Below are positions 8,048 through 14,917 of a DNA stretch of 19,829 bases, piece after piece. Each line of letters opens with the position of its first letter. Position 1 is the stretch's first letter. Source of the DNA: Lysobacteraceae bacterium UBA6001. GTDB taxonomy: Bacteria; Pseudomonadota; Gammaproteobacteria; Xanthomonadales; Xanthomonadaceae. The translations under genes were made by a program, and so were the position numbers. The notes under the pieces were generated by a model. The model was given only the letters and a program-made list of their open reading frames with translations, did no database searches and was not told where the DNA came from. Where the stretch lies: NCBI GenBank assembly GCA_002429615.1, contig DJAN01000114.1, positions 1-19,829 on the forward strand. Direction: 5' to 3'.

Positions 8048-8123
8048 TGTAGGAGCGGCTTCAGCCGCGACCGCCATGCTGCCGCTGTCGACATCGCGCG
8101 TCGCGGCTGAAGCCGCTCCTACA
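8048..8123. repeat. Inverted pair of REP sequences (REPIN)
   Basis: Two 24-base arms, 8048-8071 and 8100-8123, are perfect reverse complements around a 28-base spacer. Each arm holds the palindrome GCGGCT-TC-AGCCGC preceded by GTAGGAG, the repetitive extragenic palindrome abundant in Xanthomonas, Stenotrophomonas and Pseudomonas and linked to RAYT (REP-associated tyrosine) transposases. The pair fills the gap between the convergent LysR gene (ends 8027) and the amidohydrolase (ends 8135), where the RNA cruciform could stop transcription from both sides. No RAYT gene is in the window. Confidence 0.9.
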
Positions 8124-8134
8124 ACGTAGCCATC

Positions 8135-9814
8135 TCAGTCCTTGTTCTCGTACACCGCCGCGCCATCCACCCAGGTCGCGCGGATCGGCAGATCGTCCAG
8201 TGCCGATTCCGGCACCGCGAACGGGTCCTGGTCCAGCACCACGAAATCCGCGCGCAGCCCGGCCTTGAGCTGCCCGACCTTCTGCTCGTCGAAGCCCGCA
8301 TACGCCGCATCGGCGGTGAAGCCGCGCAGGGCTTCGGACAGGCTCAGCTTCTGCGCCGGCAGCCAGCCGCCCGGCGGCTGCCCGGCACGATCCTGGCGGG
8401 TCACCGCGGCATACAGGCCCAGCCGCGGGTCAGGCGATTCCACCGGGAAATCCGAGCCCAGCGCCAGTCGCGCGCCGCTGTCCAGCAGCTGGTGCCAGGC
8501 ATAGGCACCGAGGATGCGCTGCGGGCCAAGGCGATCCTGCGCCCACGGCATGTCGGAAGTCGCGTGGGTCGGCTGCATCGAGGCGATCACCCCCAGCGGC
8601 GCGAAGCGCGGCAGGTCCTCGGGGCTCAGCACCTGCGCGTGTTCGATGCGCCAGCGATGGTCGTGCGTGCGATCCGTGCCCAGGGTCTTCTCGTAGGTAT
8701 CGAGCACGATGCGGTTGCCGCGGTCGCCGATCGCATGCGTGGCCACCTGCACGCCGCAGGACTTCGCCTTCGCCACCGCCTTCGCGTAGGCCACCGGGTC
8801 GGTGACGAGCAGGCCGCGGTTGCCATGGTCGTCGCTGTAGTCCTGCAACAGCGCCGCACCGCGGCTGCCGAGCGCGCCGTCCATGTAGAGCTTCACCCCA
8901 CCCATCTTCAGCCGGCCACCGGGATGGGTGTACAGGCCGTTCGCGCACAGGTCGGTCAAAGCGCCGCTGTCGCCATCGGCATAGGTATCGATGCGCAGCG
9001 GCAGGCGGCCCTGGTCGGCGAACTGGCGCATCAGCGCGAGGTCCTCGCGCGAGGTGCCCATGTCGTGCACACCGGTCAGGCCGTTGCGCACTGCCGTCTC
9101 CACCGCCAGCGACAGCGCGCGCTCGCGCGTGGCCTGGTCCGGCGCGGGCATCACCGCATGCATCAGCGGCATGGCGCCATCGACCAGCACGCCAGCCGGC
9201 TGGCCGCCTGAGGCGCGTTCGATGCGGCCGCCTTCCGGCTGCCAGCCCGCGTCGGACATCTTCGGCTGCCGGGCCACGGCCAGCTTCAGCGCGGCACTGT
9301 TGGCCCAGCCGGCGTGGCCATCGATACGTTCCAGCCACACGGGCCGATCGGGAAACGCGGCGTCGAGATCGGCGGCGGTCGGAAATGCCTTGTCCGGCCA
9401 GTCGTTCTGGTCCCAGCCGCTGCCGGTGAGCCACGCGCCGGGCGCGAGCGTCTTCTCGAACGCCTGCAGGCGCGCGAGCACGTCCTGCTTGCTGCCCGAA
9501 CCGACGAGATTGGCCTGCAGCAGCGCCCAGCCCAGCCCCATGACGTGGCCATGCGCGTCGATCAGGCCGGGCAGCAGCGTGGCGTTCGGCAGCGAGATGC
9601 GCCGGGCCGTGGGGTATTGCTTGGCGAGCGCGGCCGGGTCACCGGCGGCGAGCAGCCGTCCGTCACGTCCCCAGGCGATGGCGCTGACCTGCGGCTGGGC
9701 CGGGTCGGACGTATAGATATGTCCGGCTTCCAGCACGGTCACATCAGCCTGCGGCGCCGCCGACGCGGCGGCACAGGCGAACAGCAGGGGCAGGGCCAGG
9801 GTCCAGGCGCGCAT
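8135..9814 (-). CDS. Exported amidohydrolase, YtcJ-like (amidohydrolase family 3)
   Basis: A 559-residue metal-dependent hydrolase with a signal peptide (MRAWTLALPLLFACAAASA, cleavage after ASA at residue 19), so probably periplasmic. Metal-site motifs: HxH in GLIDAHGHVMGLG (H88, H90), a possible bridging lysine in GGVKLYMDGALGSRGAA, histidines in VATHAIGDRGN and IEHAQVLSPED, and the conserved Asp in LGSDFPVESPDP. These are typical of YtcJ/NfdA-type N-substituted formamide deformylases and related amidohydrolases; the substrate is unknown. I chose ATG 9814 because it places the signal peptide at the N-terminus; a GTG at 9844 would add ten polar residues. LFAC inside the signal is a poor lipobox because Phe at -2 is unusual. 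It stands alone after the REPIN, following fsr by 70 bases. Confidence 0.88.
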   Translation of the reverse strand: MRAWTLALPLLFACAAASAAPQADVTVLEAGHIYTSDPAQPQVSAIAWGRDGRLLAAGDPAALAKQYPTARRISLPNATLLPGLIDAHGHVMGLGWALLQANLVGSGSKQDVLARLQAFEKTLAPGAWLTGSGWDQNDWPDKAFPTAADLDAAFPDRPVWLERIDGHAGWANSAALKLAVARQPKMSDAGWQPEGGRIERASGGQPAGVLVDGAMPLMHAVMPAPDQATRERALSLAVETAVRNGLTGVHDMGTSREDLALMRQFADQGRLPLRIDTYADGDSGALTDLCANGLYTHPGGRLKMGGVKLYMDGALGSRGAALLQDYSDDHGNRGLLVTDPVAYAKAVAKAKSCGVQVATHAIGDRGNRIVLDTYEKTLGTDRTHDHRWRIEHAQVLSPEDLPRFAPLGVIASMQPTHATSDMPWAQDRLGPQRILGAYAWHQLLDSGARLALGSDFPVESPDPRLGLYAAVTRQDRAGQPPGGWLPAQKLSLSEALRGFTADAAYAGFDEQKVGQLKAGLRADFVVLDQDPFAVPESALDDLPIRATWVDGAAVYENKD

Positions 9815-9884
9815 CGGTCCGCTCTCGTGTCCGAAAGCGGCCACTATGCATGAGCGTATCGCGCAGCAGAACCCGGCGATTCAC

Positions 9885-11138
9885 TCATCCCTGCCGTGGC
9901 GACGGCATCGTTCCGCCATCAATGGCGGGGCGAAGGGAGCGCGGCAGCAGCGCGGCGACGATGCCCAGCAGCGGCAGGAAGGAGATCAGCCAGTACACGT
10001 GCTCGATGCTGGTGCGGTCGGCGAGCAGGCCAAGCACCGCCGCGCCGAGGCCGCCCATGCCGAACGCGAAACCGAAGAACAGGCCGGATACCGTGCCGAT
10101 GCGGTGCGGCATCAGTTCCTGCGCGTATACCAGGATCGCGGAGAACGCCGAGGACAGCACGAAGCCGATGATGATGGTCAGCGCGGTGGTGGCGCCCAGC
10201 CCGACGTGCGGCAGCGCGAGCGCGAACGGCGCCACGCCGAGGATCGAGGCCCAGATCACCGGCTTGCGGCCGATGCGGTCGCCGACCGGTCCGCCGATCA
10301 GCGTGCCGGCTGCCGAGGCGAGCAGGAACGCGAACAGGTGCAGCTGCGCGCTCTGTACCGACACGCCGAACTTGTGGATCAGATAGAACGTGTAATAGCT
10401 GCTGATGCCGGCGATGTAGAAGTACTTGGAGAAGATCAGCACCAGCAGGATGCCGATCACCCAGGCCACGGTGCGGCGCGGCAGCGCGGGGGCGTGCGCA
10501 TCGGCCTTGCGTGCCACCGGGCGCGCGCCCAGGTGCAGCGCGTACCAGCGGCCAACATAGGAGAGCAGGCCGATGCCGACCAGCGCCGCGCCGGCAAACC
10601 AGGCCACCGCATGTTGGCCATAGGGCACGATCACCGCCGCGGCGATCAGCGGGCCGACCGCCGTGCCGGTGTTGCCGCCCACCTGGAACACCGACTGCGC
10701 CAGGCCATGCCGTCCACCCGAGGCGAGCCGCGCGATGCGCGAGGATTCGGGATGGAACACCGCCGAGCCGACCCCCACCAGCGCGGCGGCCAGCAGCACC
10801 ATCGCGTAGTTCGGTGCGTAGGCCAGCAGCAGCAGGCCAACCAGGGTCGAGCCCATGCCCATCGGCAGCGAGTAGGGCGCCGGGCGGGCGTCGGTGCGCA
10901 GGCCGATCAGCGGCTGGAACAGCGAAGCGGTGAGCTGGTAGGTCAGGGTGATCAGGCCGACCTGGGCGAAGCTGAGCGAGAACTCGCCCTTGAGGATCGG
11001 ATAGATCGCCAGGATCAGCGACTGCATCATGTCGTTGATCAGGTGCGAGGAGGTGATCGCCGCCAGCACGCCGACCACGACGGGACGGGCGGTGGCAGGG
11101 GCCTGGGCCGGGGTGACGGCGGTAGCGGAACTGGACAT
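9885..11138 (-). CDS. fsr: Fosmidomycin-resistance MFS exporter Fsr
   Basis: A 417-residue inner-membrane exporter that closely resembles E. coli Fsr (406 residues) along its length. Shared landmarks include SHLINDMMQSLILAIYPIL near the N-terminus, VFHPESSRIARLASGGRHGL, AQSVFQVGGNTG, FSKYFYIAGISSYYTFYLIH, LHLFAFLLASAAGTLIGGPV, GDRIGRKPVIWASILGVAPF, and GLFFGFAFGMGGLGAAVLGL. About 12 membrane helices are evident. Fsr expels fosmidomycin, an inhibitor of DXP reductoisomerase in the MEP isoprenoid pathway; the natural substrate is unknown. The start could be ATG 11138 or, three codons upstream, ATG 11147; neither has a strong Shine-Dalgarno. It is divergent from an AraC-type regulator 72 bases away, which probably controls it. 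Confidence 0.95.
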   Translation of the reverse strand: MSSSATAVTPAQAPATARPVVVGVLAAITSSHLINDMMQSLILAIYPILKGEFSLSFAQVGLITLTYQLTASLFQPLIGLRTDARPAPYSLPMGMGSTLVGLLLLAYAPNYAMVLLAAALVGVGSAVFHPESSRIARLASGGRHGLAQSVFQVGGNTGTAVGPLIAAAVIVPYGQHAVAWFAGAALVGIGLLSYVGRWYALHLGARPVARKADAHAPALPRRTVAWVIGILLVLIFSKYFYIAGISSYYTFYLIHKFGVSVQSAQLHLFAFLLASAAGTLIGGPVGDRIGRKPVIWASILGVAPFALALPHVGLGATTALTIIIGFVLSSAFSAILVYAQELMPHRIGTVSGLFFGFAFGMGGLGAAVLGLLADRTSIEHVYWLISFLPLLGIVAALLPRSLRPAIDGGTMPSPRQG

Positions 11139-11210
11139 GGCCACCATACGGAGTGTGGGGAGGGGCGCATGGTAGGCTGCCCGTCCCTGTCGTACTCGTG
11201 CGATCCGGTC

Positions 11211-12014
11211 ATGGCCCATGCCGAAACGGACATCCCGCCCTGGCGCTACCCGCCGGCGCACCTGCGCGACATCGACGCCAGCCCCTCGGACGTCTTCTGC
11301 CGGGCCGTCGATTACCCCACCGGCCGGCTGATCCCGCCGCACCGCCACGCCAAGCACCAGCTGATCCACGCCGTGCGCGGGCTGATGGTGATCACCGCCG
11401 AGCAGGGCCGCTGGGTGGTGCCGAGCACGCGCGCGCTGTGGATGCCGGCTGGCTGGGAACACAGCGTGCGCTGCATCGGCGAGGTGCATATGCGCAGCCT
11501 GTATATCCGCCCGGAAGCGGTGGCGCACCTGCCCGCCCGCAGCGCCGCGGCGGTGGATATCGGCCCGCTGCTGCGCGAGCTGATCGAAAGCGCGGTGCGC
11601 ATCGTGCAGCCGTATGCCGAGGATTCGCGCGACGGTCATCTGATGCGCCTGCTGCTCGACGAGCTGCGCACGATGCCGGTACTGCCGCTGCATCTGCCCG
11701 AACCGAGCGACCCGCGCCTGCGCCGCATCGCCCGTCATTTCGAGGTGCACCCGGAAGACAATGCGCCACTGCCGGACTGGGGCGAGGCGCTGGGCATCGA
11801 CGCGCGCACCATCCAGCGCCTGTGCCGGCGCGAGCTGGGCATGAGCTTCGCGCAATGGCGTGCGCAGGCCAGGCTGTTGCGCGCGCTGGAGCGCCTGGCC
11901 GGTGGTGAGAAGGTGATCGACGTGGCGACCACGCTGGGCTACGAGAACGCCAGTGCCTTCACCCGCATGTTCCGTCGCCACTTCGGGCAGGCGCCGAGCC
12001 GGTTCTTCGGCTGA
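11211..12014 (+). CDS. AraC-family regulator with N-terminal cupin domain
   Basis: A 267-residue regulator. The N-terminal half is a cupin sensor (about residues 25-100) with H44, H46, H49 and Q50 in PPHRHAKHQLIHAVRG and H84 in MPAGWEHSV. The C-terminal half (about 190-267) has the two AraC helix-turn-helix motifs: DWGEALGIDARTIQRLCRRE and KVIDVATTLGYENASAFTRM, ending FRRHFGQAPSRFFG. This short cupin-AraC layout is the type found beside MFS exporters, such as NimR with NimT in E. coli. It is divergent from fsr and is the obvious candidate for its regulator; the inducer is unknown. I chose ATG 11211; an in-frame ATG at 11169 would add 14 residues (MVGCPSLSYSCDPV) without homology support. Confidence 0.9.
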   Translation: MAHAETDIPPWRYPPAHLRDIDASPSDVFCRAVDYPTGRLIPPHRHAKHQLIHAVRGLMVITAEQGRWVVPSTRALWMPAGWEHSVRCIGEVHMRSLYIRPEAVAHLPARSAAAVDIGPLLRELIESAVRIVQPYAEDSRDGHLMRLLLDELRTMPVLPLHLPEPSDPRLRRIARHFEVHPEDNAPLPDWGEALGIDARTIQRLCRRELGMSFAQWRAQARLLRALERLAGGEKVIDVATTLGYENASAFTRMFRRHFGQAPSRFFG

Positions 12015-12085
12015 CGCGTGGGGGCGGCTATGCTCGGGGCGATGTCGCCGCCATCCGGGCCGGCGCACGCACCACAGGGATGTGC

Positions 12086-13237
12086 ATGGATCGTCGCAAT
12101 TTTCTCGCCACCAGCGGCCTGGCGGCCGCGTTGCCCGCGCTGGGCGCCAGCGCACCGGCCTTTGCCGCCGATGCCGGCGCTTCCTCCCGCCGCGTGGATT
12201 TCCTCACCGACGGCCTGGGCCTGACGCCCGCGCAATACACCGCCGAGCTGTCGAAGCTGACCGCCAACCGGGATTTCGAAGCCGATTACTACAGTCTCGG
12301 CGGCACCATCGAGGAGATCGAACGCGCCTTCGCCCGGCGGCTCGGCAAACCTGCCGCGATCTACCTGCCGACCGGCACGCTGGCCAACCACCTGGCGGTA
12401 CGCGCCTTGGCCGGCGAGCATCGCCGCGTGCTGGTGCAGGCCGAAAGCCATCTCTACAACGACAGCGGTGACTGCGCCTCCATGCTCAGCGCGCTGAACC
12501 TGGTGCCTCTGCACTCGAACAACGCCGCGCTGCCCCTGGAGGCGGTGCGCACCGAAGTGGCGCGTGCGGCCGGGGGCAGGGTGCCGATGCGGATCGGCGC
12601 GATCTCGCTGGAAAGCCCGGTGCGCCGGCTCGGCCATCGCCATGTGCCATGGGAAGACGTGCGCGCGCTGTGCCAGTACGCGCGCGGCGAGGGCATCGGC
12701 CTGCATCTGGACGGTGCGCGGCTGTTCAACCTGCCGCAGCACACCGGGCACGACGTGCGCGCCTACGCGGGCCTGTTCGATACGGTCTATGTCTCGCTGT
12801 GGAAGCATTTCAACGCGGCCTCTGGCGCCATCCTGGCCGGCGAGTCGGCGCTGATCGAACCGCTGCGGCCACAGCGGCGGATGTTCGGTGGCGGCCTGCC
12901 GCATGCGTGGCCGTTGACGGCACCGGCTTTGAATTACCTGGCGGACTACGAATCGCAGTACGCACGTGCGTGGCAGGTGGCCGAGCAGTTGTTCGCGTTG
13001 CTGCAGGCCGATGGGCGCCTGCGCATCGAACGCCTGCCCGAGGGCACCAGCAGCGTGCTGCTGTTCCTGCCCGAAGGGACCGATGGTGATGCATGGGCGC
13101 GTCGGGCGCAGGTGCAGGGCGTGCATGTCGCCGCTCCTCCTGCGGGTGGCAACGCCATGCTGCAGGTCAACGGCACGCTGTTGCGGCGGTCGGCGCAGTC
13201 GGTGGCGAAGGTGTTGCTGCAGGCATTGGCGGGATGA
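12086..13237 (+). CDS. Tat-exported threonine-aldolase-like PLP enzyme
   Basis: A 383-residue fold-type I PLP protein of the beta-eliminating lyase/threonine aldolase family (PF01212). Landmarks: YLPTGTLANHLAVRA at 93-107, the PLP-stacking His region AESHLYNDSG (H122), LHLDGARLFN at 207-215 with D209, and the likely Schiff-base lysine K240 in VSLWKHFNAASGA. The N-terminus MDRRNFLATSGLAAALPALG, then ASAPAFAADA, is a twin-arginine signal (R3-R4-x-F-L) with likely cleavage after AFA near residue 27, so it should be exported folded with cofactor. AGGGA five bases before ATG 12086 supports this start; ATG 12080 adds only Met-Cys. It follows the AraC gene by 71 bases. Family is secure; the reaction is not known and could be aldol cleavage or beta-elimination. 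Confidence 0.85.
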   Translation: MDRRNFLATSGLAAALPALGASAPAFAADAGASSRRVDFLTDGLGLTPAQYTAELSKLTANRDFEADYYSLGGTIEEIERAFARRLGKPAAIYLPTGTLANHLAVRALAGEHRRVLVQAESHLYNDSGDCASMLSALNLVPLHSNNAALPLEAVRTEVARAAGGRVPMRIGAISLESPVRRLGHRHVPWEDVRALCQYARGEGIGLHLDGARLFNLPQHTGHDVRAYAGLFDTVYVSLWKHFNAASGAILAGESALIEPLRPQRRMFGGGLPHAWPLTAPALNYLADYESQYARAWQVAEQLFALLQADGRLRIERLPEGTSSVLLFLPEGTDGDAWARRAQVQGVHVAAPPAGGNAMLQVNGTLLRRSAQSVAKVLLQALAG

Positions 13238-13302
13238 GCACCGGGGTCATCGCCGCATGGCCCGCGGCTTTACGCACGCATCGGAATCAAACAGAATCGA
13301 AG

Positions 13303-13317
13303 CCATGACCGTCATGG
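13303..13317. promoter_or_regulatory. 15-bp perfect palindrome upstream of the unknown secreted pair
   Basis: CCATGAC (13303-13309) and GTCATGG (13311-13317) are perfect reverse complements around a single C. It lies 45 bases before the start codon of the gene at 13362, a typical repressor or activator position. The binder is unknown. Confidence 0.4.
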
Positions 13318-13361
13318 TCTTGCCGCTGGCATTCCGCCGCGGTATCAGGGGGAAAAACGGA

Positions 13362-14270
13362 ATGATCCTGCGAACCAGCCTGGTCGTCGGGCTGCTTTTC
13401 GCGCACGCAGGTGCGTGGGCGAAAGAACAACCACTGCCAATGCCATTGGCCGACAACCTCCCGGTGGAGGTGTATTTCGACCAACCCGAGCTGGGCATCT
13501 ACTACAAGGCGTCATCGGCCAGTGCCAAGTCCGTGGCGGGCAATGGACTGGTCGGCTCGCTGGTCGCGCTTGGCCTGCAGGCCAAAACCGAACGCGGTGG
13601 TGAGGCCGCGGTCGTGCCGATCCGCGATCGCCTCATCGACTACTCCTTCGGCAAGGCATTCGAGCCCATCCTGCGCGCGCGGATCGCTTCCGAAGGGCTG
13701 TCGCCCGCTCCGTCCACCGTGTGGACCCGCGTGTCTCCTTCCACCTACGAGGAAGTAGGCCTACTACCCGCGCGCGCGCTCACGCTGCATCCCTATTACG
13801 CGGTCAGCGAGGATTTCCGCCAGCTGACGGTGATCCTGGATGCCATGGTGGTCGATCGCATGCTGCTGCCCAAGCAGAAGATGAAGTTCGAGCAGCCCTT
13901 CCATCACCGCTACCAGTTCATCTACACCCTGACCGAAGCGACCCCCGCCGAGGCGTCGACCTGGGCCGCGCTGCCCGCCGACATGCTGGCCTCGCTGCTC
14001 GAACGTGCCGGCCAGCAGGTGATGGACATGATGGCCTACGACTTCGGTGGCGAGGGGCGTGCCCAATGGGGCGTCAAGATTCCCAAGACCGAGGTAACGC
14101 TGGGCGAACTGTCCTTGAAGGGCCGGGAAGAACGCAGGGGAGATCAATGGGTATGGATACGCACGAAGGAAGACGGGCTGGAAGTCCTGTCGGGTCACCA
14201 GCCGCTGACGCCGGAGCTGCTCGCCGGTGGGGCCGCGGCCTCGCCCGCCACCGCGGGAGGCACGCCATGA
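13362..14270 (+). CDS. Secreted protein of unknown function
   Basis: A 302-residue protein I do not recognise. MILRTSLVVGLLFAHAGAWA is a Sec signal peptide with cleavage before KEQ at residue 21. The mature part has a Gly-rich helix-like stretch (SVAGNGLVGSLVALGLQ at about 56-72), a central region rich in beta-prone segments (QLTVILDAMVVD, FHHRYQFIYTLTEAT), and a low-complexity Ala/Gly/Pro C-terminus. There is no Cys near the cleavage site, so it is probably soluble in the periplasm. AGGGGGA eight bases before ATG 13362 and the signal peptide fix this start; an in-frame ATG at 13305 lies inside a palindrome. The stop codon overlaps the next gene's start (ATGA), so the two are translationally coupled. 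Confidence 0.8.
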   Translation: MILRTSLVVGLLFAHAGAWAKEQPLPMPLADNLPVEVYFDQPELGIYYKASSASAKSVAGNGLVGSLVALGLQAKTERGGEAAVVPIRDRLIDYSFGKAFEPILRARIASEGLSPAPSTVWTRVSPSTYEEVGLLPARALTLHPYYAVSEDFRQLTVILDAMVVDRMLLPKQKMKFEQPFHHRYQFIYTLTEATPAEASTWAALPADMLASLLERAGQQVMDMMAYDFGGEGRAQWGVKIPKTEVTLGELSLKGREERRGDQWVWIRTKEDGLEVLSGHQPLTPELLAGGAAASPATAGGTP

Positions 14271-14764
14271 CGCGCGCCCTGCTGCTGGCCGGCCTGTGCC
14301 TTGGCGCCTGCGCCAGTGCATTCGGCAGTGAACAGAAGATCAGTGCGGACCAGTTCGCACCGGCCAACCTGTCGTCCCTGCAATGCGACTACCGCCTCGA
14401 GCTCACCGATGCCCGCGACGACGCGGCGGCCGGCTCGATGGGCAACGAGAACATGACGTTCGCCGACGCGACGGCCGTCGTATCCCAACGTCTGGCCGCG
14501 GCACGCTGGTCGAGCGAGCCGACCGCGCCCTTGGCGAGCGTGCAGATCAAACGGCTGTACGTGAACAGCTTGTGGGCTTCGCGCGGCGGCGTGGCCGTCT
14601 ATCGCGTGGATCTGGCCGGGCGCGCGCCCTTCCTCATCCGCGCGCAGCCGAGGAAGACCGGCGATTCGGCATCGGTGGAGAACGCCAATGCCCGCATGGG
14701 GGAGGCGCTCGACGAAGCCAACCAATCCCTGGTGTCCTTCCTCAACCAGCAGTGCCGCGCCTAG
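14267..14764 (+). CDS. Probable lipoprotein of unknown function
   Basis: A 165-residue protein. MTRALLLAGLCLGACASAFG is a short signal sequence whose LGAC at residues 12-15 fits a lipobox, giving a lipidated Cys15; cleavage by signal peptidase I after ASA at 18 is the alternative. The mature part contains beta-prone segments (LQCDYRLELTD, ASVQIKRLYVN, VAVYRVDL, PFLIRAQPR) and a C-terminal helix (MGEALDEANQSLVSFLNQQC). GGGAGG seven bases upstream is a good Shine-Dalgarno, and the ATG overlaps the preceding stop. Being coupled to another exported protein, it probably works with it at the cell envelope. The function is unknown. Confidence 0.78.
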   Translation: MTRALLLAGLCLGACASAFGSEQKISADQFAPANLSSLQCDYRLELTDARDDAAAGSMGNENMTFADATAVVSQRLAAARWSSEPTAPLASVQIKRLYVNSLWASRGGVAVYRVDLAGRAPFLIRAQPRKTGDSASVENANARMGEALDEANQSLVSFLNQQCRA

Positions 14765-14818
14765 CAACGCACGGCGTCACGGAACGGCGGCGCATCTGGC
14801 CGAGGGGTGGAAGCACCA

Positions 14819-14837
14819 TGACCTCGGTCACTTGACC
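14819..14837. promoter_or_regulatory. TGACC half-site cluster upstream of the TldD/TldE genes
   Basis: TGACC-TC-GGTCA (14819-14830) is a perfect 12-bp palindrome, followed two bases later by a third half-site TTGACC (14832-14837). It lies 81 bases before the start of the first tldD-like gene, in the 153-base gap after the lipoprotein gene. Candidate operator; the TTGACC could double as a -35 box, but I see no matching -10. Confidence 0.35.
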
Positions 14838-14917
14838 GCCTTTCCGCGCGCCGGCCACGCTCGGGGTTTGCGCAGCGCGATGGATGCCGCACGCGCCCGT
14901 CCCAGGAGAAGCCTCGC

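Noticed and set aside
9770..9814. Lipobox LFAC in the amidohydrolase signal
   Set aside because: Phe at -2 is unusual and a good signal-peptidase I site (ASA) follows, so I treat it as a soluble exported protein.
9846..11210. Long plus-strand open frame antisense to fsr, continuous with the AraC gene
   Set aside because: It is the antisense of a clearly conserved exporter; its composition is Arg/Gln/His/Gly-rich with no recognisable domain. Only the part from 11211 is a real gene.
11139..11210. Short inverted repeat ACCAT/ATGGT in the fsr-AraC gap
   Set aside because: Five-base arms with a 21-base gap are not significant without conservation data.
11139..12155. Long N-terminal extension of fsr on the minus strand
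   Set aside because: It is antisense to the AraC regulator and has no similarity to Fsr, whose N-terminus is at 11138/11147.
13303..14823. Shared octamer CCATGACC upstream of both 13362 and 14918 as a common operator
   Set aside because: One repeated octamer in 20 kb is expected by chance; the surrounding dyads differ.
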